Origin: Firmicutes bacterium UBA5766
GTDB lineage: Bacteria; Bacillota; Desulfotomaculia; Desulfotomaculales; Nap2-2B
Direction of reading: 5' to 3'
Assembly: GCA_002418775.1 (NCBI GenBank)
Contig: DIEU01000023.1
Span: 31,377-52,217 of the forward strand
Length of the DNA: 20,841 nt
The notes under the pieces were generated by a model. That model did no database searches. It saw only the letters and a list, made by a program, of their open reading frames with translations, and was not told where the DNA came from. The translations under genes were made by a program, and so were the position numbers. How positions within the stretch are numbered: position 1 is the stretch's first letter; the number at the start of each line of letters is the position of its first letter. This document shows, piece after piece, positions 7,385 to 15,668 of this stretch.

Positions 7385-7406
7385 ACCATGGAGGATAATA
7401 GATTAA

Positions 7407-8738
7407 ATGAATCACGTTCAAGAAGCCTGGAATGATATCCTGGAGAAACTTGAGTCCCGTTTAAGCAGGCATTCTTTCGAAACCTGGCTGCAATCAGCCC
7501 AACCAATAGGTATATACGACCACGAATTATTTATCGAGGTTCCCGATCACTTTTCAAAGGAATGGCTGACAACTCATTACTCATTAACAATAAAAGAAAT
7601 TTTAAAAGATATACTTGAAGATGAAATTGAACTTAAATTTGTAACCATAGGGGAAATACCCGATTCCCTGCTGAATAAAATAAAGAACTCCAAATATGCC
7701 CAGGGTACGGAGAAAGCCCACTTGCATAACCGGTATACATTTGACACTTTCGTTGTAGGCAGCAGCAACCGCTTTGCCCACGCGGCTTCGCTTGCGGTAG
7801 CCGAATCACCCGCCGAAGCTTATAATCCTCTTTTTATTTACGGCGGGGTTGGCCTGGGCAAGACTCACCTCATGCATGCTATCGGACATCATATTACGAA
7901 AAATAAAAGGAACTTAAGAATTACTTATGTTACAACAGAAAGATTTACAAATGAGCTAATTACTTCCATCCAGGAAAATGAAATGGGTAAATTTAGGGCA
8001 AACTATAGAAATGTAGATATTCTTTTAGTTGACGATATACAATTTTTAGAAAAAAAAGAAAGAACACAGGAAGAATTCTTTCACACGTTCAACACCTTAT
8101 ATGAAGCGAATAAACAAATCATCATCTCGTGCGACCGCCTTCCTAAAGAGATCCCTACACTGGAAGACAGACTTCGCTCAAGATTCGAATGGGGTTTGAT
8201 TGCAGATATCCAGGCGCCGGATCTTGAAACCAGGATTGCTATCCTGCAAAAAAAATCTCAAATTGAAAAACTGGAAATTTCGAATGATATACTTGCTCAC
8301 ATTGCAAGTAAAATCGAATCAAATATACGCGAGTTAGAAGGCGCTTTAATTAAGATGATTGCATTTTCCTCCCTGCATAAATGCAAAATAACGGAGGAAT
8401 TGGCTATTGAAGTTTTAAAGGACTATCTTTCACCCCAAAAAATAAAACCAATTACAGTCATAGCAATTCAAAAGGCAGTGGCGTCATATTACAACCTGTC
8501 GCCGGAAGAATTAAAAACAAAGAAAAGAAGTAAGGACAGGGCTTTTCCGCGTCATGTGGCAATGTATTTATGCCGGCAGCTTACCGACTGCTCCCTGCCT
8601 AAAATAGGCGAAGAATTCGGCGGCCGCGATCACACCACTGTCATGCACGCCTGTGAAAAAATAAACGGCCTGATGCAAAATGACAGGGTATTACAGCTGC
8701 TTATTAAAGAACTTGAAGAAACTATCCGCCAGCAATGA
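7407..8738 (+). CDS. dnaA: chromosomal replication initiator DnaA
   Basis: DnaA binds DnaA boxes, oligomerises with ATP and opens oriC. The 443-residue protein has the four-domain layout. Domain I (about 1-80) contains SRHSFETWLQSAQP. The linker domain II is short (about 82-107). The AAA+ domain III has Walker A GGVGLGKT at 146-153, Walker B LLVDDIQFL near 206-214, and RLRSRFEWG near 255-263. Domain IV contains KIGEEFGGRDHTTVMHA, the DnaA-box-binding signature. The start is ATG 7407, directly after an in-frame stop, with GGAGG 12 bases upstream. It is the first plus-strand gene right of the divergence point. The next gap carries the predicted unwinding site, so DnaA may also control its own region. 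Confidence 0.98.
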   Translation: MNHVQEAWNDILEKLESRLSRHSFETWLQSAQPIGIYDHELFIEVPDHFSKEWLTTHYSLTIKEILKDILEDEIELKFVTIGEIPDSLLNKIKNSKYAQGTEKAHLHNRYTFDTFVVGSSNRFAHAASLAVAESPAEAYNPLFIYGGVGLGKTHLMHAIGHHITKNKRNLRITYVTTERFTNELITSIQENEMGKFRANYRNVDILLVDDIQFLEKKERTQEEFFHTFNTLYEANKQIIISCDRLPKEIPTLEDRLRSRFEWGLIADIQAPDLETRIAILQKKSQIEKLEISNDILAHIASKIESNIRELEGALIKMIAFSSLHKCKITEELAIEVLKDYLSPQKIKPITVIAIQKAVASYYNLSPEELKTKKRSKDRAFPRHVAMYLCRQLTDCSLPKIGEEFGGRDHTTVMHACEKINGLMQNDRVLQLLIKELEETIRQQ

Positions 8739-8758
8739 ATAAAATGGCTGGGCATCAC

Positions 8759-8876
8759 TTTTGCACATTATTTTATTTCAAGAAACCCGCGCCGGTTTTG
8801 AGATATTTTAAATTTTCCACATAATCACACGCCCTATTACTAGTACTAATTTTTAATATCTGAATAAAAACAAGAA
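8759..8876 (+). other. oriC unwinding region: DnaA boxes, DnaA-trios, AT-rich stretch
   Basis: The dnaA-dnaN gap contains TTTTGCACA (8759-8767) and TTTTCCACA (8813-8821), each one mismatch from TTATNCACA. A second, poorer site (ATAATCACA) abuts the latter, then a GC step (CGCCC). Next come five in-phase triplets CTA-TTA-CTA-GTA-CTA (8834-8848), whose complement reads 3'-GAT-AAT-GAT-CAT-GAT-5'. An AT-rich run to about 8876 follows. DnaA box, GC spacer, DnaA-trios and AT-rich DNA in this order is the basal unwinding system described for B. subtilis and found widely in bacteria. The assignment is by pattern only. Confidence 0.8.
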
Positions 8877-8894
8877 CCTGAAAGGATGTCACGG

Positions 8895-10052
8895 ATGAAA
8901 ATAACCATAAACAGATCAGACCTCCTTCATGCAATACAGACAGTTTATAGAACAAGCCTCGCCAAGATAACCATGCCCATTTTGGGCGGTATGCTGATCA
9001 AGGCGGAAGAAGGTTTTATCACAGCTACTCTTACTGATATAGACCTTACCACACAATGCAGCGTACCTGCCAATGTTGTGGAAAACGACTTAATTTGTCT
9101 TCCTGCCCGTCAGATATCCGATATAATACGCCACCTTACTGATGATTTAATCAGTATCGAGACCTTGCCTGAGAAAGACTGCGCAAGAATTTTGTATGGT
9201 GAGTCGGAAATCAATATTTATGGTTTTCCGCCGGAGCAGTTTCCCGAGATACCGCACCCAAGTGGAGAAAATTCTCTCAAGGCGCCAAAAAAAATCTTTA
9301 AAGAGATGATACGTCAGGCTATTTTTGCTGTTTCCACAGATCGAACACGTCCTTTATTCACAGGTGTGCTTTTTGAGATTTCGGATCAGAAACTTCGTCT
9401 TGTAGCTACAGATACTCACCGTCTTGCTCTAACGGAAACTTCCCTGGACAGAGGACAGTTGACAGAGGAGGACAGAAAACTGTCAACTGGTAACTGCCAA
9501 CTGGCAACTAATGTCATCGTTCCCGGAAGCGCGTTAAATGAGTTAAACAGGATATTACAAGCTGACGAAGAGAATATGGCCATCGAAATAGGCCAAAATC
9601 ACATCTTTTTTTCCACAGAGGATACAATCCTGTCTTCAAGGCTGATCGCAGGGCAGTTTCCTCTTTATAATCAAATCATTCCGACAAAATATATTTCACG
9701 ACTTCAGGCAGGCGTAAGGGAAACATATGATGCGGTAAGAAGGGCTGCGCTTCTGCCACAGGAAGAAGTTCCGGTGATTCATTTTTCACTCAGTAAACAG
9801 CAGTGTATTTTGTTTTTAAATACTTCTGCAGGCTGGATTAGGGAAAAAATAAGCGCAGACTATCAGGGCGAACCGTTGGAAGTTTTTTTCAACGCGCGTT
9901 ACTTGATGGACTGTTTGCATGTTGTTCCAACGGATGATTTTTCTATAGATTTTACGGGTTCATTAAGTGCGGCTGTAATTCGCCCCTTGGAAAGGGATAA
10001 CTTCCTTTCCTTATTGCTGCCGGCCCGTCCCCGGGAGGAAAAAAATTTATAA
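8895..10052 (+). CDS. dnaN: DNA polymerase III beta sliding clamp
   Basis: DnaN forms the ring that holds the replicase on DNA. The 385-residue protein has three similar clamp folds: MKITINRSDLLHAIQTV at the start, PLFTGVLFEI and ATDTHRLAL in the second, and FTGSLSAAVIRP then LLLPARP at the end. I chose ATG 8895 rather than 8886 because AAAGGA lies 8 bases upstream and family members begin MK(F/I)TI. Residues about 186-205 form an insertion relative to the B. subtilis clamp, encoded by short repeats (see the separate entry). The C-terminus ends PREEKNL, a few residues longer than usual. It follows dnaA after the unwinding region and precedes remB by 19 bases. Confidence 0.96.
   Translation: MKITINRSDLLHAIQTVYRTSLAKITMPILGGMLIKAEEGFITATLTDIDLTTQCSVPANVVENDLICLPARQISDIIRHLTDDLISIETLPEKDCARILYGESEINIYGFPPEQFPEIPHPSGENSLKAPKKIFKEMIRQAIFAVSTDRTRPLFTGVLFEISDQKLRLVATDTHRLALTETSLDRGQLTEEDRKLSTGNCQLATNVIVPGSALNELNRILQADEENMAIEIGQNHIFFSTEDTILSSRLIAGQFPLYNQIIPTKYISRLQAGVRETYDAVRRAALLPQEEVPVIHFSLSKQQCILFLNTSAGWIREKISADYQGEPLEVFFNARYLMDCLHVVPTDDFSIDFTGSLSAAVIRPLERDNFLSLLLPARPREEKNL
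9454..9511 (+). repeat. heptamer repeats and inverted repeat inside dnaN
   Basis: CAGTTGACAG (9456-9465) and CTGTCAACTG (9480-9489) are perfect 10-base inverted copies around a 14-base loop. From 9477 to 9511 the seven-base unit NAACTGN repeats in phase: AAACTGT, CAACTGG, TAACTGC, CAACTGG, and a degenerate CAACTAA. The block stays in frame and encodes roughly DnaN residues 187-206, where the B. subtilis clamp has a short loop. Confidence 0.75.
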
Positions 10053-10071
10053 GTTAGGTGGCGAATTCTAG

Positions 10072-10335
10072 ATGCTTATCCATTTAGGAGGAGATGTGGC
10101 TATCCCAGGAAAATGTATAATTATGATCCTGAACAGCAATATAGAAAAGTCATCTATAGTTAAGGATTACCTGGCAGTTGTAAAAGAGGAGAATTTTGTC
10201 CATGATCTTACTGAAGAGGGATCGGGGAGAGCATTTATAATTACGGATCGCGGTGTTTTTATTTCATCCGTTTCGAGCGCTACTTTAAAGAAAAGGTCGG
10301 ACAGTATTCTGGAAAACATTTTTCCGAAGAAATAG
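10072..10335 (+). CDS. remB: RemB/YaaB-family extracellular matrix regulator
   Basis: An 87-residue protein of the DUF370 family (B. subtilis YaaB/RemB). The N-terminus MLIHLGGDVAIPGKCIIMIL matches the family's MYIHLG(D) start, and SSVSSATLKKR matches the conserved SPLSSSTLKKR near the end. In B. subtilis RemB is genetically linked to biofilm matrix expression along with the DNA-binding RemA; its direct mechanism is less clear. The ATG at 10072 has AGGTGG ten bases upstream. It lies between dnaN and gyrB, its usual neighbourhood, but yaaA and recF, which often separate dnaN from remB, are absent. Confidence 0.85.
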   Translation: MLIHLGGDVAIPGKCIIMILNSNIEKSSIVKDYLAVVKEENFVHDLTEEGSGRAFIITDRGVFISSVSSATLKKRSDSILENIFPKK

Positions 10336-10356
10336 TAAGTAAAGGAAGGTTTTATT

Positions 10357-12270
10357 TTGGATTTTAAAGAAAATAACGGCGATTATGACGTAGGTGAGAT
10401 TCAGGTACTGGAAGGAATGGAGGCCGTAAGGCTAAGGCCGGGTATGTATATAGGCAGCACCGGCGCAAGAGGCCTCCATCACCTTATTTTCGAGGTAGTG
10501 GATAACAGCATAGATGAAGCTGTGGCAGGATTCTGCAGTTGTATCGAAGTTGTCCTGAATAAAGATGAAAGTGTTACAATAATTGACGACGGAAGAGGTA
10601 TTCCCGTCGGTATACATCCAAAAACAGGTTTACCGGCTGTCGAAACGGTTTTAACCATGCTCCATGCCGGCGGTAAATTTGGCGGTAAGGGTTATAGGGT
10701 TTCCGGAGGATTGCATGGCGTGGGAGTATCTGTGGTTAACTCCCTTTCTGAATGGCTTGAAGTAGAAGTAAACAGGGATAACTTTGTTTACTTTCAAAAA
10801 TATTGCCGCGGGACGGCAATTACCTCTTTAGAAGAACGCGGCCCGGTAAGCGCAGGTTGTACGGGCACAAAAATTACTTTTAAACCTGATCCTGAAATTT
10901 TCGAGGAAACCGAATTTAATCAAGAAACTGTTATTCAAAGGTTAAGAGAACTTTCTTTTTTAAATAAGGGTTTAAAAATATTATTTAAGGACGATCGGAC
11001 AGGTCAGGAGTTCAGCTTTCAGTATGAAGGCGGTATTAAGGATTTTGTGAGGTATTTAAATAAAAACAAGGGTGCTCTGCATAACCCCATCTACTTCAGT
11101 AAGGAAAAAGAAGATATTCAGGTTGAGATTGCCTTGCAGTATACAGACGGTTATGTGGAAAGCATGTTTTCATACGCCAATAATATTCATACTATTGACG
11201 GCGGCACGCACGAAGCGGGTTTTAAAAGCGCCCTGACCAGAGCCGTCAATGATTACGGCCGAAAATATAATTTACTTAAAAACGGTACGTCTGCGCTTTC
11301 CGGAGAAGATATCCGCGAGGGGCTGACTACAGTCATCAGTATTAAAGTTCCCGAACCGCAGTTTGAAGGACAGACTAAAACCAAACTTGGCAACACTATT
11401 GTCAGGAGTGTTGTTGATTCTGTTGTGGCGGACGGAATAACCACATTTTTAGAGGAAAACCCCGCCATTTCCAGAAGATTAATTGAAAAGATAGTTACCG
11501 CTTCCAGGGCGCGTGAAGCGGCGAGGAAAGCCAGGGAACTCACCAGAAGAAAAACTGCGCTGGAAAGTTCAACACTGCCCGGTAAACTTGCCGACTGCTC
11601 CGAGAGGAATCCTGCTGAGTCCGAGATTTACCTCGTCGAAGGAGATTCGGCGGGAGGTTCCGCCAAACAGGGCCGCGAACGCCGTTTTCAGGCCATACTC
11701 CCGTTGCGGGGGAAAATTCTTAATGTGGAAAAAGCCAGGCTGGATAAAATTCTGGCCAACGAAGAGATCCGCGCTCTCATTACAGCTCTGGGAACGGGAA
11801 TAAGCGAAGATTTCGATATTGCCAAAGCGCGCTACCACCGGATTGTCATCATGAGCGACGCTGATGTTGACGGCTCTCATATAAGAACGCTGCTGCTGAC
11901 TTTTTTCTATAGGTATATGCGGCAGTTAATCGAACATGGATATGTTTATATAGCGCAGCCGCCGCTGTTTCAGGTATCCAGGGGCAAGGCGCAGCACTAT
12001 GTTTATAACGACGCTGAACTGGAACAGTTGCTGAAAACAATCGGCAGAAACGGCATCAGTATAAAACGGTACAAAGGCCTTGGCGAAATGAACCCCGAGC
12101 AACTCTGGGAAACTACAATGAATCCTGAAAAAAGGACAATGCTGAGGGTGAACCTGGAGGATGCGATTGAAGCTGATACGGTTTTTTCAATGCTGATGGG
12201 GGACCAGGTTGAGCCGCGGCGGGAATTTATTCAGGAAAACGCTCTCAACGTCCGCAATCTGGACGTATAA
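10357..12270 (+). CDS. gyrB: DNA gyrase subunit B
   Basis: ATPase subunit of gyrase, which introduces negative supercoils with GyrA. The 637-residue protein is full length. The GHKL ATP site shows EVVDNSIDEA with Asn50, DDGRGIPVG near 77-85, and GLHGVGVSVVN. The transducer domain follows. The TOPRIM domain carries the metal ligands Glu428 (EGDSAGGSAKQGR) and D501-A-D503-V-D505. The C-terminus RREFIQENALNVRNLDV is typical. The start is TTG 10357, with AAAGGAAGG seven bases upstream. The sequence is the short Gram-positive form without the large insertion found in proteobacterial GyrB. gyrA follows after 24 bases. Confidence 0.97.
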   Translation: MDFKENNGDYDVGEIQVLEGMEAVRLRPGMYIGSTGARGLHHLIFEVVDNSIDEAVAGFCSCIEVVLNKDESVTIIDDGRGIPVGIHPKTGLPAVETVLTMLHAGGKFGGKGYRVSGGLHGVGVSVVNSLSEWLEVEVNRDNFVYFQKYCRGTAITSLEERGPVSAGCTGTKITFKPDPEIFEETEFNQETVIQRLRELSFLNKGLKILFKDDRTGQEFSFQYEGGIKDFVRYLNKNKGALHNPIYFSKEKEDIQVEIALQYTDGYVESMFSYANNIHTIDGGTHEAGFKSALTRAVNDYGRKYNLLKNGTSALSGEDIREGLTTVISIKVPEPQFEGQTKTKLGNTIVRSVVDSVVADGITTFLEENPAISRRLIEKIVTASRAREAARKARELTRRKTALESSTLPGKLADCSERNPAESEIYLVEGDSAGGSAKQGRERRFQAILPLRGKILNVEKARLDKILANEEIRALITALGTGISEDFDIAKARYHRIVIMSDADVDGSHIRTLLLTFFYRYMRQLIEHGYVYIAQPPLFQVSRGKAQHYVYNDAELEQLLKTIGRNGISIKRYKGLGEMNPEQLWETTMNPEKRTMLRVNLEDAIEADTVFSMLMGDQVEPRREFIQENALNVRNLDV

Positions 12271-12294
12271 AATCTTTTCAAAGGAAGCGAAACA

Positions 12295-14736
12295 TTGGAC
12301 ACACTTGGTAAATTCAAGGATATTGACATAAATGAAGAGATGAAACACTCCTATCTGGATTATGCGATGAGCGTTATAATAGGGCGTGCCCTGCCGGATG
12401 TCCGCGACGGCTTGAAACCCGTACATAGAAGAATAATTTACGGTATGTACGAGCTTGGCATGACATCTGAAAAAACTCACCGCAAGAGCGCAAATGTTGT
12501 TGGTTTTGTACTTCAGAAGTTCCATCCGCATGGTGATGTGGCTGTTTATGACGCCATGGTCCGGCTTGCTCAGAATTTTGCCTCCCGTTACCCTTTGATT
12601 GACGGGCATGGCAATTTTGGTTCACTGGACGGCGACGCTCCTGCGGCGATGCGTTACACTGAAGCCCGCATGGCGAAAATTACCGGCGCCATGCTTACGG
12701 ACATTGACAAGGAAACGGTTGATTTTATACCCAACTATGATGGAACTGTTGACGAACCGGTTGTCCTGCCTTCCCGTATTCCAAACCTTCTGATCAACGG
12801 CTCGTCGGGAATCGCTGTCGGTATGGCTACAAACATCCCTCCTCATAACTTGGGCGAAGTTATTGACGGTATCATAATGCTGATCGATGATCCGCAGACA
12901 ACTGTTGAACAAATTACGGACGTAGTACAAGGGCCCGATTTTCCTACCGGGGGATATATCATGGGACATCGGGGAATTAGGGAAGCATACAGCAGCGGCC
13001 GGGGTTCGATCAAGATGAGGGCAAAGACAGGGATCGAAAAAATCGGCAGCGGAAAAGAAGCTATTATCGTCAATGAGATACCATATATGGTTAATAAAGC
13101 AAGATTAGTTGAAAAAATTGCCGAACTGGTCAAGGAAAAAAAGATTGACGGCATAACCGATTTAAGGGACGAATCAGACCGCAAGGGACTACGCGTAGTA
13201 ATTGAATTGAGACGCGGCGTCGATCCCCAGGCAATCCTGAATTATCTTTATAAACATACCCAACTTCAGGAAAGTTTCGGCGTAATTATGCTTGCGCTTG
13301 TTGAAGGAAAACCGCAGGTCCTTAATTTACGCGAGATCCTTTCCCACTACCTGAAGCATCAAAAAGAAGTTATTACGAGAAGAACCAAATTTGACCTGAA
13401 TAAGGCGGAAGAAAGAATCCATATTGTCGAGGGCTTGATAATAGCTCTTGACCACATCGACCAGGTTATTGAAACAATACGTTCTTCCAGAACGGTAGAA
13501 ATCGCCAGAAGGGCTCTTTGCGAGCGTTTCGATCTCACCCAGAAACAGGCTGACGCCATTTTGGACATGCGCTTGCAGCGCCTGACCGGGCTGGAAAGGG
13601 AAAAACTTGACCGTGAATATGAAGAACTAAGGGCAAAAATTTCAATCCTGCGCGGTATTCTGGCTGATGAGACGAAAATATATCAAATTATCAAAGATGA
13701 ACTTACGGATATTAAAGAAAAATTTGCCGACTCCAGAAGAACACAAATATTAACAGAAGAGGCAACCCTGGACGAGGAAGATTTGATTGCCGAAGAAGAA
13801 GTTGTGATTACGGTAAGCAATCAGGGCTATATTAAGAGGATACCTTTGGATACTTACCGCAGGCAGAGAAGAGGCGGACGCGGTGTTTTGGGGATGGGCA
13901 CAAAGGAAGAGGATTTTGTGCAGCATCTTTTTATTTCCAACACACATCATTATTTAATGTTTTTTACAAGCAAAGGCAAGGCATATCGCCTTAAAGTCTA
14001 TGAAATACCGGAAGCCGGCAGGCAGGCCAGGGGACTTCCGCTGGTAAACCTGCTTTTCCTGGAGAACAGTGAAAAAATAACCGCCATTATCCCTGTGCAA
14101 AAAATAAGCCCCGACCTATATTTATTTATGGTCACCAGCAAGGGAGTAGTAAAGAAAACCCGCCTGGACGCTTTTGACAGCAACCGGAAAGGCGGGGTAA
14201 TCGCGGTTACCCTGGACGAGGACGATGATCTTGTTGATGTAATGCTTACCAATGGGGCTAGTGAAGTAATTATCGGTACTAAAAAAGGTTTTGCGATAAA
14301 GTTCGATGAAGAACAAGTTCCGCCTCACGGCAGGACCTCGCGCGGCGTCAGGGGGATATCTTTAGAGAAAGATGATCTTGTTGTCGGAACGGGCGTAATT
14401 ACCCCCCGTGATCATGTGCTGGTTGTGACCGCAAATGGGTACGGCAAGCGCACGCCGGTTAAAAACTACCGCCTTCAAAACAGAGGCGGCCATGGAGTAA
14501 TCAACATTAAGACAAGCCCCAAAACAGGTCCTGTAGTCGCTCTTAAAGTCGTCAAGGAAGACGAAGAACTTTTGCTGATCTCCAAAGAAGGAATTATAAT
14601 CAGAATGAAAACAAGCGAAATTTCGGTTATGGGCCGTTCTACCCGGGGTGTTTTGATTATGCGTTTAGATAAGGACGATCTTGTTGTGGGGGTAGCCAGG
14701 ATTAGTTCAGAGGAAAGTTCAGAGGAAGAGGAATAA
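12295..14736 (+). CDS. gyrA: DNA gyrase subunit A
   Basis: Breakage-reunion subunit of gyrase, 813 residues. The winged-helix region contains DGLKPVHRRIIYGM and the catalytic Tyr121 in AAMRYTEAR. The GyrA-box QRRGGRG at 524-530, which allows DNA wrapping, marks this as gyrase rather than topoisomerase IV. The beta-pinwheel repeats follow, and the tail is acidic (SSEESSEEEE). The quinolone-resistance region reads HPHGDVAVYD: position 82, Ser or Thr in most sensitive bacteria (E. coli Ser83), is Val (GTG at 12538-12540). The nearby VVGFVLQKF departs from the common VVGEVxGKY. The start is TTG 12295 with AAAGGAAG upstream. Confidence 0.97.
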   Translation: MDTLGKFKDIDINEEMKHSYLDYAMSVIIGRALPDVRDGLKPVHRRIIYGMYELGMTSEKTHRKSANVVGFVLQKFHPHGDVAVYDAMVRLAQNFASRYPLIDGHGNFGSLDGDAPAAMRYTEARMAKITGAMLTDIDKETVDFIPNYDGTVDEPVVLPSRIPNLLINGSSGIAVGMATNIPPHNLGEVIDGIIMLIDDPQTTVEQITDVVQGPDFPTGGYIMGHRGIREAYSSGRGSIKMRAKTGIEKIGSGKEAIIVNEIPYMVNKARLVEKIAELVKEKKIDGITDLRDESDRKGLRVVIELRRGVDPQAILNYLYKHTQLQESFGVIMLALVEGKPQVLNLREILSHYLKHQKEVITRRTKFDLNKAEERIHIVEGLIIALDHIDQVIETIRSSRTVEIARRALCERFDLTQKQADAILDMRLQRLTGLEREKLDREYEELRAKISILRGILADETKIYQIIKDELTDIKEKFADSRRTQILTEEATLDEEDLIAEEEVVITVSNQGYIKRIPLDTYRRQRRGGRGVLGMGTKEEDFVQHLFISNTHHYLMFFTSKGKAYRLKVYEIPEAGRQARGLPLVNLLFLENSEKITAIIPVQKISPDLYLFMVTSKGVVKKTRLDAFDSNRKGGVIAVTLDEDDDLVDVMLTNGASEVIIGTKKGFAIKFDEEQVPPHGRTSRGVRGISLEKDDLVVGTGVITPRDHVLVVTANGYGKRTPVKNYRLQNRGGHGVINIKTSPKTGPVVALKVVKEDEELLLISKEGIIIRMKTSEISVMGRSTRGVLIMRLDKDDLVVGVARISSEESSEEEE

Positions 14737-14779
14737 ATTAAGTATAGTATAATTTTTTAAATTACTGGAGGAGTAAGAC

Positions 14780-15664
14780 GTGGCGCAGAAGGGAACCTGG
14801 ACAGTAAAAACCGGCCTTGCGGAAATGCTCAAGGGCGGGGTTATTATGGATGTCACAACGCCGGAACAGGCCAAAATAGCGGAGGAGGCAGGCGCCTGCG
14901 CGGTAATGGCTTTAGAAAGAGTTCCGGCGGATATACGGGCTGCCGGCGGAGTGGCGCGGATGGCCGATCCCACTGTTATTAAGAAGATTATGGAAGCAGT
15001 AACCATCCCGGTAATGGCCAAAGCCCGGATAGGCCATTTTGTTGAAGCGCAGATTTTACAGGAGTTGGGCGTTGATTATATAGATGAAAGCGAGGTATTG
15101 ACGCCGGCCGACGAGCAGCATCACATCAACAAGCATGCTTTTAATGTGCCTTTTGTCTGCGGCGCCCGCAACCTTGGAGAGGCTCTCAGGCGCATCGGTG
15201 AAGGTGCGGCCATGATCCGGACAAAGGGTGAACCCGGAACAGGCAATGTTGTTGAAGCCGTGCGCCATATGCGCCTGGTTGCCGGTGAAATTAGACGCCT
15301 GTCCAATTTGCTAGAAGAAGAAATTATGTCGGCGGCCAAGGAAATGCGAGCGCCTTATGACCTTGTGCTCAAAGTTGCCCGTGAGGGGAAACTTCCCGTG
15401 GTGAATTTCGCCGCCGGCGGAATAGCCACGCCGGCAGACGCCGCGATGATGATGCAGCTGGGCTGCGACGGCATTTTCGTAGGCTCTGGAGTATTCAAGT
15501 CGGAAAATGCCCCTGCAAGAGCCCGGGCAATTGTGGCGGCAACTACTCATTACAATGATCCTGCAATTCTTGCTGAAGTTTCGAAAGACCTGGGCACAGC
15601 TATGCCTGGACTTGAAATAGCGACTATTCTTCCTGAACAAAGAATGCAGGATCGGGGTTGGTAG
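14780..15664 (+). CDS. pdxS: pyridoxal 5'-phosphate synthase subunit PdxS
   Basis: PdxS makes PLP from ribose 5-phosphate, glyceraldehyde 3-phosphate and the ammonia delivered by PdxT (the DXP-independent route). The 294-residue TIM barrel is well conserved: MDVTTPEQAKIAEEAGACAV, Lys81 in MAKARIGH (the residue that bonds the sugar), and Lys149 in RTKGEPGTG (the second catalytic lysine), at the same numbers as in B. subtilis. The start is GTG 14780 with a strong GGAGGAG six bases upstream. A TATAAT at 14748-14753 lacks a matching -35, so read-through from gyrA is possible. pdxT follows after four bases. Confidence 0.98.
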   Translation: MAQKGTWTVKTGLAEMLKGGVIMDVTTPEQAKIAEEAGACAVMALERVPADIRAAGGVARMADPTVIKKIMEAVTIPVMAKARIGHFVEAQILQELGVDYIDESEVLTPADEQHHINKHAFNVPFVCGARNLGEALRRIGEGAAMIRTKGEPGTGNVVEAVRHMRLVAGEIRRLSNLLEEEIMSAAKEMRAPYDLVLKVAREGKLPVVNFAAGGIATPADAAMMMQLGCDGIFVGSGVFKSENAPARARAIVAATTHYNDPAILAEVSKDLGTAMPGLEIATILPEQRMQDRGW

Positions 15665-15668
15665 CGCA

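Larger units (their letters stand above)
7056..7406. other. rpmH-dnaA divergent intergenic region
   Basis: This gap of 351 bases without a gene is where leading-strand transcription diverges. It holds two promoters (minus at 7164-7193, plus at 7253-7281) and a hairpin with a T tract in each leader: plus strand near 7360-7384, and minus strand near 7111-7131 (CCGC, loop GTC, GCGG, then T8). I scanned both strands for TTATNCACA and found nothing closer than two mismatches. It therefore does not look like a cluster of DnaA boxes, unlike the same gap in B. subtilis. Confidence 0.7.

Noticed and set aside
14748..14753. TATAAT upstream of pdxS as a promoter
   Set aside because: The bases 17 upstream (GAAGAG) do not resemble a -35 element and there is no extended -10, so it is not listed as a feature.
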